Counted from the first letter of the stretch, positions 37,101 through 45,894 are shown. The stretch is 64,000 nt of DNA from Bacteroidota bacterium (GCA_018266055.1 JAFDYT010000012.1:1-64000), one strand, 5' to 3'. Notes: generated from the sequence alone by a model not told the origin. Numbers and translations: made by a program.

Positions 37101-37502
37101 GCTACCGGGCTTCGTGGCTTTGATTATGCTACGCAATACGGAAGCAGTGTAGCATTAGCCAATGCTGAGTTTAGAATTCCTTTGGTGCGGGCGCTGTCGA
37201 GTGGGCCAATCACATCCAACTTCTTCCGCAACCTTCAGTTCACTGGCTTCTATGACATCGGCTCAAGCTGGACTGGTGCTATCCCGATCGGAACGGCCAA
37301 CACCGGCCGTGTGCGTGAGGTTGTGTATGGACCCTTTGTGGCCGACATCAAAGAATACCTCAATCCATGGCTTTATAGTTATGGAATGGGTTTCCGCTCT
37401 ATGATCTTCGGGTATTATCTGAAGTGCGATCTTGCATGGCCTGTAATTAATTACCAGGTGCAAGATCCTCGCGTGCAGGTAAGCCTTGGGTTTGACTTTT
37501 AG
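34119..37502 (+). CDS. Giant PD40/beta-barrel outer-membrane protein
   Basis: 1127 residues with a signal peptide (to about residue 24). Order of parts: an N-terminal region (30-270) resembling a peptidase MA domain, where the HExxH site reads HEMMF and is probably inactive; a WD40/PD40-like beta-propeller (about 290-590; VKISPDGKSVAYAINDRG, SFSFSNNGRLVIVSAD, DLDPAFIPNSNTIVFSSN); a low-complexity linker (590-710) with a doubled motif STDNYTFEE / NTDDYVFED; and a C-terminal region (710-1127) with beta-barrel character ending QVSLGFDF. Such proteins are often named TolB-like or biopolymer transporters, but the domain order differs from TolB. It is predicted to sit in the outer membrane; the role is unknown. 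Confidence 0.8.
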   Translation: MMRRMCRLTGIIALLFSFSSLFAQRAYETFGRNRVQYKSFDWKYLSSENFDVYFYGERKKLAQEALQYMESEFDRITDLLGFYPYQKTKVFLYNSITDLQQSNVGLNYTRYNVSGETEFIKPYVEIAHPGNLDEFKKELVFKMSNLLVHEMMFGGSLKEMFTNSVLLNLPEWFIDGTSYYVAYGWNDEMDDYVRQLVKSKTVNKALRFQNREAALVGQSIWNYIVEKYGKSSINNILNYTRIIRNEEKSILITLGVPFKQLMVDWREYYRGMEKRVSENYEPLTDSTQFTRQRHHQVTFTTVKISPDGKSVAYAINDRGKFTVKVKSLENESESVILEGGNRVIKQTVDYRVPLLSWADANTLGVIGVKEGQYIFWLYDLKTKSKIPRELDKFSNIRSFSFSNNGRLVIVSADFEGQNDLFLLSSRRDRTKRLTNDAYDDLDPAFIPNSNTIVFSSNRLTDSLTTDTKVLQKLSPYYNLFLFNIDTTTNRLTRVTHTLSKDFHTRAMDEHNFFYLSDQRGIVNLFRFNIQTGTYYQVTNFNSGIKDYDINFDKRILSIVTTQNLRENIYIDQGFNFDRQVFTPATRRKEILQARILTERKKKEPVKTGKTTSLKDLINQRLVGKTDSANNVIKSPRVEVKPDTTKVIKNPNGEISTDNYTFEEVAPVEKQKPGEDPKANTQTKPAVKSLNTDDYVFEDEAVRQKTQPNETFLTRYMKAREVSKVLGPFPYQPKFSYDNVVYNFVVDPLRGFSMKLETQMNDMLENYRFNGGLQVSLSDLKSGDVFAEFQYLPHRIDFSARVDRKVIYWQTHNSDQTGNGISENQRYTFQKIEVGASYPISVRTRVSVKPFFGNTDFVDRGSSIPTSAPSFYPSRQQFYAGARVDLVYDNSITTGLNIIEGNRGKVSFINYEGLGNTKKSFSQVYVDVRHYQKIYKEIVFAVRGYAGTFFGNSPKSYLLGGVDNWAFNSTNYSGTKNPLVNSLNSYNENLLFAEFATGLRGFDYATQYGSSVALANAEFRIPLVRALSSGPITSNFFRNLQFTGFYDIGSSWTGAIPIGTANTGRVREVVYGPFVADIKEYLNPWLYSYGMGFRSMIFGYYLKCDLAWPVINYQVQDPRVQVSLGFDF

Positions 37503-37546
37503 CCATCGGCTGAAAAAATCTTTACCTTCGCGTCAACATTTATTGT

Positions 37547-38425
37547 ATGATCAAATCCATGACTGGCTACGGCCAGGTGACTGCCAATGTTGACGAAGCC
37601 AATATCGTTATCGAAGTAAAGTCATTGAACTCAAAATTCTTTGATCTCACCCTTCGGTTGCCTAAAAAGTTTACGGAGAAAGAATCGGAGGTAAGAAACC
37701 TGCTCACCGACAAACTTGAACGTGGCAAAGTTTCTGTTTCCATAGATTATCAAACCAAAACCGGTGACGAAGCCACACAGCGCTACGATGAGAAATTGTT
37801 CGTGGCGCATTACGCTGAATTAAAAAAACTGGCCGACAAAGTCATGGCTGGATACGATGATCTTTTTCAGCTGGCGCTGGATGCACCCGGCGTAAAGCAG
37901 ACCAACGCGGTGGAAGCCATCGACCCGAAAGAATGGGAGAAGATCACTCCGCTGTTGAAAGAAGCCATCGACGCATGCAATAAATTCCGTGAGACCGAAG
38001 GAAAAGTATTGGGCGAAAAACTGGAAAGCTACATCGTCAATATTCAGCGCGGCCTTGATCAGGTGATTTCGATTGATGCAGGTCGCACCGATAAAATCCG
38101 CGCCAAGCTGAAAGAAAATATTACAGCGGTGTTGGGCACCGAAGGCTTTGATGCGAACAGGTTGGAGCAGGAGATGATCTATTACATCGAAAAGCTGGAT
38201 ATCCAGGAAGAGCGTGTGCGCCTGGCCACGCACCTCTCGTACTTTTTGAAAGTAATGAAAGAAGATAACTCCAACGGAAAAAAATTAGGATTCATTGCGC
38301 AGGAGATCGGCCGCGAAATCAACACCATCGGCTCCAAAGCCAACGACGCCGGCATGCAAAAGTTTGTGGTGGAGATGAAAGACGAACTGGAAAAAATAAA
38401 AGAGCAGCTGAACAACGTGATCTGA
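37547..38425 (+). CDS. yicC: YicC/YloC-family endoribonuclease
   Basis: 292 residues, the usual length. It starts with the family signature MIKSMTGYGQ, then VEVKSLNSKFFDLTLRLP read as EVKSLNSKFFD, and ends with a DUF1732 domain containing EEVRLATHLSYF-like (here EERVRLATHLSYFLKVM) and REINTIGSKAND. YicC/YloC cleaves RNA in stress and sporulation-related control in other bacteria. It appears to be a single gene or to follow the giant protein gene after 44 bp. A TACCTTCG box (37523-37530) is a near-match to the -7 element. Confidence 0.95.
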   Translation: MIKSMTGYGQVTANVDEANIVIEVKSLNSKFFDLTLRLPKKFTEKESEVRNLLTDKLERGKVSVSIDYQTKTGDEATQRYDEKLFVAHYAELKKLADKVMAGYDDLFQLALDAPGVKQTNAVEAIDPKEWEKITPLLKEAIDACNKFRETEGKVLGEKLESYIVNIQRGLDQVISIDAGRTDKIRAKLKENITAVLGTEGFDANRLEQEMIYYIEKLDIQEERVRLATHLSYFLKVMKEDNSNGKKLGFIAQEIGREINTIGSKANDAGMQKFVVEMKDELEKIKEQLNNVI

Positions 38426-38427
38426 CT

Positions 38428-39153
38428 TTACCTCCGGCGCCGCGCCGCAGGTTTTTTTCCGCCGCCACTGTTTCCAGTAAAGATTAGTCCGATGGAAAAC
38501 TCAAGTCCGGTAAAATCCACTTTCGCATCTTTAAAGTCTGCCGCAACGGACTGCAGCGGTCCGGAAAGATTTCCTCCTACATAAGTTCCTTTCAGTGGCA
38601 TACTTGCCATGCCCATCAGGTAATTCGTTTCGAAGGAAATGCCAAACTGATCCGTCACGTACACGGTAAGTTCGGCGCCGAAATGAGGACCAAAGCCAGG
38701 GTTATTTTGAAACGATAAATCGGAGTTGGCAACGTCCCACTTCTGGTACGTGCGCAGCGCCCGATCAATGTTGCCATTGTCAAGCTTTTGTGCAAAGCCG
38801 TAAAAGAAAAAACCTCCGCCTTTGATGTCGAACTGAACTACGCGACCGCGCAGTTGAAACACCAATTCGGCAGGAACCAGGATGGTAAAGTTAGGGCCGA
38901 GCAGCGGATCTTTTGAATCGAAGGGCAAGCCCGTCATGTTCAAGCCAGCCATGCGATAAAGTGACGCGCCGGTTTGAAGCGCGAAATACCGCCCTAAGTT
39001 GACGCCCACACCGCGCAATGAAAACGGACTGATCGGTGTGGAGAAATAGCCATTGCGCGGAACAAAGTAAGAAAAGGAAAGTCCCACTTGCTGTGCCTGC
39101 AAAGCAGAAAGGCTAATCATCCAGACAAGGCCGCACACCACTATTTTTTTCAT
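38428..39153 (-). CDS. Hypothetical outer-membrane protein
   Basis: 241 residues with a signal peptide (MKKIVVCGLVWMISLSALQA). The mature region alternates short beta strands with turns (VGLSFSYFVPRNGYF, LRGRVVQFDIKGGGFFFYG) and ends FSIGLIFTG followed by a basic tail (GGGKKPAARRRR). A barrel-like outer-membrane protein is likely; the tail is unusual. It is convergent with yicC (2-bp gap between stops) and divergent from the amidohydrolase lipoprotein. A TATCTTCG sequence upstream of it is a near-match to the -7 consensus. Confidence 0.7.
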   Translation of the reverse strand: MKKIVVCGLVWMISLSALQAQQVGLSFSYFVPRNGYFSTPISPFSLRGVGVNLGRYFALQTGASLYRMAGLNMTGLPFDSKDPLLGPNFTILVPAELVFQLRGRVVQFDIKGGGFFFYGFAQKLDNGNIDRALRTYQKWDVANSDLSFQNNPGFGPHFGAELTVYVTDQFGISFETNYLMGMASMPLKGTYVGGNLSGPLQSVAADFKDAKVDFTGLEFSIGLIFTGNSGGGKKPAARRRR

Positions 39154-39216
39154 AGCATAAAATTATCGTTCGAAGATAAAGTGAATCTTTCTATTTTTAA
39201 GAAATACCATAACGCC

Positions 39217-40920
39217 ATGAAACACTTTGTTGTATGCTTCCTTTCCATTCTTGTCTTTAGTTGTGCGCCAAAAAGCCCCGAAGCCGACGTGGTGATCTCG
39301 GGCGGCACGATTTATACTGGCAACGACAACAATGCACAGGTGGAAGCCGTAGCTGTGAAGGGAGAAAAAATTCTTTTTGCCGGCACGCTCGCGGAAGCGG
39401 AGAAATTCGTGGGAAGCAAAACGCAGCGCATCGATCTGAAAGGAAAAACCATGACGCCCGGATTTATTGAAGGGCATGGTCATCTCACAGGACTAGGCTT
39501 TGGCGAGCTGACGCTGAATCTCGAAAACATAAAAAGCTATGCCGAGATGGTAGAGAAAGTAAAAGAGGCGGTAGCCAAAGTGCAGCCCGGCGAGTGGATC
39601 ATCGGGCGTGGCTGGCATCAGGACAAATGGGATTCAAAACCCGACAAAATGGTGAAGGGATTTCAGACACACGAGTTGCTTAGTGCCGTGTCGCCCAACA
39701 ATCCTGTGTTTCTTACACATGCCAGTGGTCATGCTGGTTTTGCCAATGCCAAAGCCATGCAGATCGCCGGTGTCAATCAGCTTTCGAAAGAGCAGGTAAA
39801 ACAGACGTCGTCGGAGGGAGGCGAAATCATTCGCGATGCGATGGGCAACCCGACAGGAATTTTTGTGGAGAACGCACAGTCGCTTATTGAAAAATATATT
39901 CCGGCTACGGACAAGGAAAAATTAATGAAAGCCATTGAACTGGCACAAGCTGCATGCCTTCGCAATGGCATCACCGGATTTCATGATGCCGGCGTAGGCC
40001 GCGACGAACTGGAGTTGCTCAAACAACTGAAGAAGGAAAACAAGCTGAAGGTGCGGCTGTATGAAATGCTTTCCGGCGCTGATCGCTCGCTGGTGGTTGA
40101 CTACTTCAAGCGCGGCCCCGAGATCGATACGACGTATTGGCTCACCGTTAGGTCAGTAAAGTTGTACAGCGACGGTGCACTCGGCTCTCGTGGCGCATGG
40201 CTGTTGGAACCATATGGCGACAGAAAGGAAACATCGGGTATGCCGCTCATGCCGATGGATACTATTTTGAAAGCGTCACGATTAGGATTGAAAGCAGGTT
40301 TCCAAGTTTGTGTGCACGCTATTGGCGACCGCGCCAACCGTGAGATCCTCGATCGCTATGAACTTGCCTTCTCCGAAAATCCTGACAAAGCAAAAGACGC
40401 GCGCTTCCGGATTGAACATGCACAACACATCAGTCCACAGGATATCCCTCGCTTCGGGAAGCTGGGTGTGATTCCGGCCATGCAGGCGATTCACCTTTCT
40501 TCGGACAGACCGTGGGCGATTGATCGGCTTGGCGAAAAGCGAATCAAAGAAAGTGCGTACATGTGGCAGTCGCTGTTGAAGTCGGGCGCGCACATCGTGA
40601 ATGGCACCGACGTGCCGGTAGAGCCGATTAACCCGATTGCGTGTTTCTTTGCTTCGGTAACACGGCAAACGCTGAAAGGCGTACCGCCCGGTGGTTATGA
40701 ACCCGACGAAAAGATGACGCGTGTGCAGGCGCTGAAATCATACACACTTGATGCCGCGTATGGTGCGTTTCAGGAAAAGGTGAAAGGTTCTATTGAGAAA
40801 GGAAAGCTGGCCGACTTCACCGTGTTTTCGAAAGACCTGATGACCATTCCCGACGATCAGATTTTATCGACGGAAGTCATGATGACGATCGTGGGAGGGA
40901 AGGTGCTGTTTGAGAAATGA
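39217..40920 (+). CDS. Amidohydrolase lipoprotein (YtcJ-like)
   Basis: 567 residues from the ATG at 39217, which begins a lipoprotein signal peptide (MKHFVVCFLSILVFSCAPK, lipobox FSCA). An upstream ATG in frame would overlap the divergent gene and hide the signal. The amidohydrolase_3 barrel follows, with metal-site pieces PGFIEGHGHLTG, GFHDAGVGRDE, VHAIGDRANREIL and the final VNGTDVPVEPINPI. Members of the YtcJ group hydrolyse exocyclic C-N bonds of unknown substrates. A periplasm-facing membrane anchor is predicted. A bidirectional hairpin ends it. Confidence 0.9.
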   Translation: MKHFVVCFLSILVFSCAPKSPEADVVISGGTIYTGNDNNAQVEAVAVKGEKILFAGTLAEAEKFVGSKTQRIDLKGKTMTPGFIEGHGHLTGLGFGELTLNLENIKSYAEMVEKVKEAVAKVQPGEWIIGRGWHQDKWDSKPDKMVKGFQTHELLSAVSPNNPVFLTHASGHAGFANAKAMQIAGVNQLSKEQVKQTSSEGGEIIRDAMGNPTGIFVENAQSLIEKYIPATDKEKLMKAIELAQAACLRNGITGFHDAGVGRDELELLKQLKKENKLKVRLYEMLSGADRSLVVDYFKRGPEIDTTYWLTVRSVKLYSDGALGSRGAWLLEPYGDRKETSGMPLMPMDTILKASRLGLKAGFQVCVHAIGDRANREILDRYELAFSENPDKAKDARFRIEHAQHISPQDIPRFGKLGVIPAMQAIHLSSDRPWAIDRLGEKRIKESAYMWQSLLKSGAHIVNGTDVPVEPINPIACFFASVTRQTLKGVPPGGYEPDEKMTRVQALKSYTLDAAYGAFQEKVKGSIEKGKLADFTVFSKDLMTIPDDQILSTEVMMTIVGGKVLFEK

Positions 40921-40937
40921 AACAGCTATAAACAAAA

Positions 40938-40963
40938 ATGTCCTGACGTTTCCGTCAGGACAT
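40938..40963. terminator. Bidirectional terminator
   Basis: Stem ATGTCCTGACG (40938-40948) with CGTCAGGACAT (40953-40963), loop TTTC. On the minus strand it runs into TTTTTGTT, and on the plus strand into TAAACTT. It serves the RRM gene strongly and the amidohydrolase gene weakly. Confidence 0.85.
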
Positions 40964-40990
40964 TAAACTTCCTATATATCGATACAATAA

Positions 40991-41281
40991 TTAATTGAAA
41001 TCGTTTCTGCGGAAGCCACCTGAACGAGCAGGGCGCTCCTCACGAGGGCGGGCTTCGTTCACCACTAAGCTCTTTCCAAGGAAGTCACGACCATTGAGTT
41101 CTGCAATGGCTGTACGGCCTGAGTTGTCATCGCCCATCTCTACAAAACCAAAGCCACGGCTACGTTGCGTTACTTTGTCCATGATGATCTTTGCAGAAGT
41201 CACTTCGCCGTATTGAGCGAATAGATCCTTCAGCTGGTCCTCGGAAGCCTTCCAGGGAATGTTGGCTACATAAATGTTCAT
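40991..41281 (-). CDS. RNA-recognition-motif protein
   Basis: 96 residues, one RRM domain: RNP2 is NIYVANIPW (2-10) and RNP1 is RGFGFVEM (42-49). The C-terminus is arginine- and glycine-rich (RPREERPARSGGFRRNDFN). Such small RRM proteins in Bacteroidota bind RNA and resemble cold-shock or chaperone proteins. A complete promoter is visible 110-145 bp upstream, giving a leader of about 105 nt, which is long for a gene of this size and could be a regulatory leader. Confidence 0.93.
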   Translation of the reverse strand: MNIYVANIPWKASEDQLKDLFAQYGEVTSAKIIMDKVTQRSRGFGFVEMGDDNSGRTAIAELNGRDFLGKSLVVNEARPREERPARSGGFRRNDFN

Positions 41282-41392
41282 TTGTTTTTTTAATTAAGTG
41301 ATAAATGTTGCTAAATAGATAAAAGCCGGACTGACAATAAACAGGAGTTTGGATTGAGTACTACCAGGTAGGATTTATTTTTTTAACAGTCT

Positions 41393-41425
41393 CAAAGGTA
41401 ATAATAAATAATTCTAATTTCCAAA
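41393..41425 (-). promoter_or_regulatory. Promoter of the RRM gene
   Basis: On the minus strand TTTG at 41422-41425 (-33) and TACCTTTG at 41393-41400 (-7) are separated by 21 bp, both exact matches to the Bacteroidota consensus. The start of transcription is expected near 41388. Confidence 0.6.
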
Positions 41426-41500
41426 AGCCTTTTTTTGACCGTCGGCCTGGCGCTATTCGCTGTCCCTCACATGAATAGGCTAATTATTCCCGCCAAGGTT

Positions 41501-41508
41501 TATCTTTG
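41501..41508 (+). promoter_or_regulatory. -7-like box TATCTTTG before the gamma-glutamyltransferase
   Basis: Exact TAnnTTTG match 28 bp before the ATG at 41537. The -33 region has no good TTTG. Confidence 0.4.
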
Positions 41509-41536
41509 GTAATCATCCCTAAACATTCTAGTGCTT

Positions 41537-43411
41537 ATGAAGAAATTAATTTCTGCTTCGGCGTTCTTGTTTGCGGCTTTTATGGCGTTCAGTCAGTCGT
41601 TTAATGCCCGGCCGGGCGGAACCCAGAAACCCCCGTTGCACGGCAAAAACTGGATGGCGATTACCGGCAAACCGCTGGCTGCCACCGCCGGAGCCATCAC
41701 CTTTCAAAAAGGGGGAAATGCTGTAGATGCAGCTTGTGCCATGCTGGCCGCTACCTGCACCATGTGGGATGTGCTGAGCTGGGGAGGTGAAACCCAGGCC
41801 CTGATTTACAACCCGAAAACGGGAAAAGTTATTGCCATCAACGCGCTCGGCGTGGCCCCCACGGGTGCTACCCCCGAGTTTTATAAAAGCAAAGGATACC
41901 ATTTTCCGCCCAACTTCGGGCCGCTCGCGGCAACCACCCCAGACACCGTGGGGGGCTTGACTACCATGTTGGCGGAATACGGAACCTTAAGTCTGAAAGA
42001 AGTGCTCGCCCCCGCCATGCAGCTCGCCGAAGGATATCCTATCGAAGCACAGACAGCCAATTCCATCGAACGAAATAAGGACATGATTAAAAAGTGGCCG
42101 TACTCGAAAAGTGTTTTTCTTCCGCACCTAGGCGAAAAGCGCGAAGCGCCCGAAGCCGGCGAAATCTTCAAGCAACTCGACTTGCTGGAGACACTGACGA
42201 AGATGGTGGAAGCCGAACAGCAGGCATTGAAAAAAGGGAAGTCGCGGAAGGAAGCCATCTATGCGGCCTACGACCGCTTTTACAAAGGCGACATCGCCAA
42301 AGAAATTGTGCGCGGCAATCAGGAGCAGGGCGGCTTGTTTACCGAAGCAGACCTCGCCAACTGGAAAGTGAAAATCGAAGAACCGCTGTCGGTTAATTAC
42401 AAAGGCATCGATGTATATAAGATGCAGCAGTGGACACAAGGTCCGGTGATGTTGCAGGCGCTGAACATTCTTGAAAATGTAGACCTCAAAGGCATGGGTT
42501 ACAACTCGGCCAAATACATCCACACGATTTATCAGGCCATGAACCTTTCCTTTGCCGACCGTGATTTTTATTATGGCGACCCGGCCTTCTCGTCTGACCA
42601 GCCGATGAAAGGATTGCTTTCCAAAGAATATGCCAAAGAACGCGCGAAGAGCATCAACTGGGAAAAGAACGACGCGAAAGTTGGCCCCGGCGATCCGTAT
42701 CCCTTTGAAGGAAAAGCAAACCCTTATCAAAATTATTTGAAGGAATGGAACCAGGCCATGAACGTGCATGTGCCTACCCCGCTCGACGAAGCTTATTTAA
42801 ATAACGTGTGGGCTGGCACTACTTCGGTGGAGGCGGCCGACAAAGAAGGATGGGTAGTGTCGATCACCCCGAGTGGTGGATGGATACCCGCCTGCATCGC
42901 CGGCAAAACCGGCGTGGGCATGAGTCAACGCATGCAAAGCTTTGTACTCGACGCGAAACTTAATCCTTTCAACGTAGTGACACCGGGCAAACGTCCGCGT
43001 GTGACACTCACCCCCTCAATGGCGCTGAAAGACGGCAAGCCTTTCCTTGCCTTTGCGGTGCAGGGTGGCGACACACAAGACCAGAACTTATTGCAATTCT
43101 TTCTTAACATGGTGGAGTTTGGCATGACTGTGCAGGAAGCTACCGAAGCGCCGAACATCAACAGCTATCAGTTTTATCTTTCACTCGGTGAAGGAGAAGA
43201 TGGGCAAGACCGCAAGCCCAAGCCAGGGTATATCCTGATCAACACCAACACCCCGCCGTACGTGCAGAAGGAGTTGTTGAAGATGGGCTACAAACTCAGC
43301 GTCGACGAGCGCACCTCTGGTCCCATCAACGCCATCTGGTTTGATACGAAACACAACAGCTTCTGGGGCGGCAGTAGCAACCACGGCGAAGATTATGGCA
43401 TTGGGTGGTAA
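41537..43411 (+). CDS. Gamma-glutamyltransferase family protein
   Basis: 624 residues from the ATG at 41537 (a GTG two codons upstream is less likely), with a signal peptide MKKLISASAFLFAAFMAFSQ. It belongs to the N-terminal nucleophile hydrolases that self-cleave into two chains; the expected nucleophile is T428 in NVWAGTTSVEAADKEG, where E. coli GGT has Thr391. Conserved substrate-site phrases include DAACAMLAAT and TPSGGWIPACIAG. The C-terminal HNSFWGGSSNHGEDYGIG is usual for the Bacteroidota group. Periplasmic transfer or hydrolysis of gamma-glutamyl compounds such as glutathione is the likely activity, but related members act on other amides, so the substrate is not fixed. Confidence 0.9.
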   Translation: MKKLISASAFLFAAFMAFSQSFNARPGGTQKPPLHGKNWMAITGKPLAATAGAITFQKGGNAVDAACAMLAATCTMWDVLSWGGETQALIYNPKTGKVIAINALGVAPTGATPEFYKSKGYHFPPNFGPLAATTPDTVGGLTTMLAEYGTLSLKEVLAPAMQLAEGYPIEAQTANSIERNKDMIKKWPYSKSVFLPHLGEKREAPEAGEIFKQLDLLETLTKMVEAEQQALKKGKSRKEAIYAAYDRFYKGDIAKEIVRGNQEQGGLFTEADLANWKVKIEEPLSVNYKGIDVYKMQQWTQGPVMLQALNILENVDLKGMGYNSAKYIHTIYQAMNLSFADRDFYYGDPAFSSDQPMKGLLSKEYAKERAKSINWEKNDAKVGPGDPYPFEGKANPYQNYLKEWNQAMNVHVPTPLDEAYLNNVWAGTTSVEAADKEGWVVSITPSGGWIPACIAGKTGVGMSQRMQSFVLDAKLNPFNVVTPGKRPRVTLTPSMALKDGKPFLAFAVQGGDTQDQNLLQFFLNMVEFGMTVQEATEAPNINSYQFYLSLGEGEDGQDRKPKPGYILINTNTPPYVQKELLKMGYKLSVDERTSGPINAIWFDTKHNSFWGGSSNHGEDYGIGW

Positions 43412-43474
43412 CTTGATGTGAAAAAGTTTTAGTTAAACTGAATTAATCGTCGTCGGCATCAAGATACCATCCTC

Positions 43475-45292
43475 TTATTGCAGAAGTTTCTGACTAACGC
43501 TTTTGGCAGGATGGAGCTTAACCTTGTTAGGGATTGTGATCAGCAACGTGGTGCCAATACCGGGTGCTGATTTGATGCTTACTTTTCCACGTAATTTTCC
43601 AACGGTTTTCTTCAGAATGAACAGACCCAGACCTGAGCCTTTAGAGTTATAATTGGCGCGGTAAAACATTTCAAAAATTCGCTTCTGATGTTCTTGCTCT
43701 ATTCCAATCCCATTGTCGCTAAATATAATTTCGATGTCTCGCTCACCTATTTCTACGATCACATCAATGCGAGATATCTCTTTTTCCGGATCTGCGTAAC
43801 GGATAGCATTTGATATGAGGTTATTAAAAACGCTTTGAATTCGTGCGCGGTCGGAATAGATTTCATTGCTTCCATGAATTTTTATAGTAAGAGCTACAGG
43901 CCGCTGTTCACTATATCTGTGAGCTTCAAAAATTTCACGAATAAGATTCTCCAGTTGAATCGGTTCTATAACCAGTCCGAGTTTTTTGTTTTTGGTGTAG
44001 CCTGCAATTTGTGTGATAAAATCTTCCTGACGCGCTACACTTTTTTTCATACGATCAATGTAGTCTTTCAGATTTTCCTGTTGGTTTTCTATTTCGGTTA
44101 ACCGAATCAAACCCGAAAGCGAAGCTAACGGTGACCTAAGGTCATGCGCTGTGCTATAAAGAAAGGCGTCAAGCTCAGTGTTCAATTTTTTTAGCTTGTC
44201 ATTTTGGTAGCTCACTAACTTTGACTTAGCCTTTATTTCCTTTAGTTGTTCCTCTGTTTTGAGCATGAGTTTTACAAAGGAACCCATGAGTGCGTTGATT
44301 TCAGTGGCTGCACCCGGAGAAACTTTGTAAAATCGCGCATAGGCGTAGGCGTTAGCCGGATCCGTCATTAATTGCGAAAGTTGTGCTATAGGTTCTGACA
44401 ATCGTTTTGAAATCCATAACGCAGAACCAATGGAAAATACCAGGGCGCCGATCAGTGTAAGCAAATAGAAGTAGTTGATGTTTTTCTGCTCATCATTTGT
44501 GAGTTGTGTTGAATACTTAGCGAGGCTGTAAAACTGATCTCCGATCTGAAAGGCGAGTGAATTGAGTTCATTCCGCAAACCTCTGTGACTATTTAAGCCA
44601 ATTAATATTTCAATTTCAGCCAGTTGATTGAAGAGTTGTTTATACATTTTCAAATGACCAACCACAATGCTATCCCCCGATCTTGTTCGCTGGATAATGA
44701 GCTGATCGGCCAGTTGATTGAAACGCTGCAGATAAGAAGTATCGTGTCTAAGCAGAAAGTCTTTTTCATGTCGCCTAAGCGTGAGTACATAATAGATGTT
44801 CAAACTGGAGCGCTCCAACCGATGTGCATACTCCCTCATTCTTCCTTCCAATCCAAAGTCTTTATACCCGCGCGAAAAAGACAATTTCTCTAGCGCAATA
44901 AACTTTTCGGTGTAATTCTTTTCCAACCTATACACGTGCATAAGTTTATCGCGTACTTTATAATTGATTTCTCCACTCGCTTTCATGATGCTCTGAACGC
45001 GCGTCTGAATAATGAAGTTAAGACTGTCGCGCTGACGGAGCAGCGTGCTGTGGCCTGTTTTGAAATAATTTTCGTCGCTCAAATCAAGATCAAAATAATC
45101 ATTGTCTGATTTGATAAGATCGAGCGTGAGCACTTGCAACTGATTAATGGCCAGGTTGATTTGATCAATTTTCTTGGTCTTGCGTAGTACGGTAATGGAT
45201 GCGACTGCCGTAGCGATAAGCAAAAGGATGAGAAAGAGAAACCCTGATAACATTCTGATCCTAATCGAGTTCATCTGAATAAGTGGTGACAT
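43475..45292 (-). CDS. Sensor histidine kinase
   Basis: 605 residues. Two membrane helices (about 12-32 and 277-297) enclose a helical extracytoplasmic domain. A HAMP-like segment (WISKRLSEPIAQLSQLM) and a coiled coil lead to the HisKA helix with H383 (LYSTAHDLRSPLASL), and the HATPase domain has NLISNAIRYADP, SDNGIGIEQE and GSGLGLFILKKTVGKL. A start at residue 7 (MNSIRIRM) is equally possible. It has no adjacent response regulator and is convergent with the gamma-glutamyltransferase gene. The sensed signal is unknown. Confidence 0.9.
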   Translation of the reverse strand: MSPLIQMNSIRIRMLSGFLFLILLLIATAVASITVLRKTKKIDQINLAINQLQVLTLDLIKSDNDYFDLDLSDENYFKTGHSTLLRQRDSLNFIIQTRVQSIMKASGEINYKVRDKLMHVYRLEKNYTEKFIALEKLSFSRGYKDFGLEGRMREYAHRLERSSLNIYYVLTLRRHEKDFLLRHDTSYLQRFNQLADQLIIQRTRSGDSIVVGHLKMYKQLFNQLAEIEILIGLNSHRGLRNELNSLAFQIGDQFYSLAKYSTQLTNDEQKNINYFYLLTLIGALVFSIGSALWISKRLSEPIAQLSQLMTDPANAYAYARFYKVSPGAATEINALMGSFVKLMLKTEEQLKEIKAKSKLVSYQNDKLKKLNTELDAFLYSTAHDLRSPLASLSGLIRLTEIENQQENLKDYIDRMKKSVARQEDFITQIAGYTKNKKLGLVIEPIQLENLIREIFEAHRYSEQRPVALTIKIHGSNEIYSDRARIQSVFNNLISNAIRYADPEKEISRIDVIVEIGERDIEIIFSDNGIGIEQEHQKRIFEMFYRANYNSKGSGLGLFILKKTVGKLRGKVSIKSAPGIGTTLLITIPNKVKLHPAKSVSQKLLQ

Positions 45293-45462
45293 ATTTAGAA
45301 TTAACCGTACGGTGCCTGACTGCCTTTAATGGCGACCAAACTTATACAGAACTAAAGGGAGATGTTTTACTCTAATGTTATGTTTTGGATTAGCGAAATA
45401 CTGTTTCGTATAAAAACTTACATCTTCTTTTATTCATTGAATCAGTACGTAAAACCCTTCTA

Positions 45463-45894
45463 TTAATTATTGGGAGCTCCTGCTTTTATCCACTTGTCGA
45501 TGGTGCCCAATTCACAATTGTTAAGCTTATAAGTTGGAGGCATATAGAGCAAATACCCTTGCTGATGGATGGCGTGTGAAAACTTTGACCCGTAAATTCC
45601 ATCACCGGCGTAGCTTATCGTCAGGTAGTCTTTTAGTGAGGCGAAATTCTCCATGTCGAAACCATTGGTAGCTGAGGTCACTGCGGTGGAATGGCAACTG
45701 TAGCAATTGTTGATGAAGATGGGCTTGACTGATTTGGTGTAGGTCACGTTCACGCTATCGCAACCGTGCCGATTGCCTGCCGGCGTTTTGTACAAATGGT
45801 CGTACTGACAGGAAAATAATAACAACCCAACCAGGAAAAATCCGAGGCCCGCCACAGCTTCACCGCTTATTATGTTGAGAGAAATACGTTTCAT
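45463..45894 (-). CDS. Cytochrome c-like lipoprotein
   Basis: 143 residues from the ATG at 45894, chosen because it opens a lipoprotein signal (lipobox LFSCQ with lipidated C29). A single heme-binding CxxCH site is C64-YSC-H68 (NNCYSCHSTA), and a possible distal Met lies in YLLYMPPTYKLNNC. This is the pattern of small c-type cytochrome domains fused to lipoprotein anchors in Bacteroidota. It is the last gene of a minus-strand block with the TonB receptor and the beta-helix lipoprotein, but a terminator lies between it and its neighbour, so it may have its own promoter. It may deliver electrons or bind heme; no partner is certain. Confidence 0.8.
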   Translation of the reverse strand: MKRISLNIISGEAVAGLGFFLVGLLLFSCQYDHLYKTPAGNRHGCDSVNVTYTKSVKPIFINNCYSCHSTAVTSATNGFDMENFASLKDYLTISYAGDGIYGSKFSHAIHQQGYLLYMPPTYKLNNCELGTIDKWIKAGAPNN

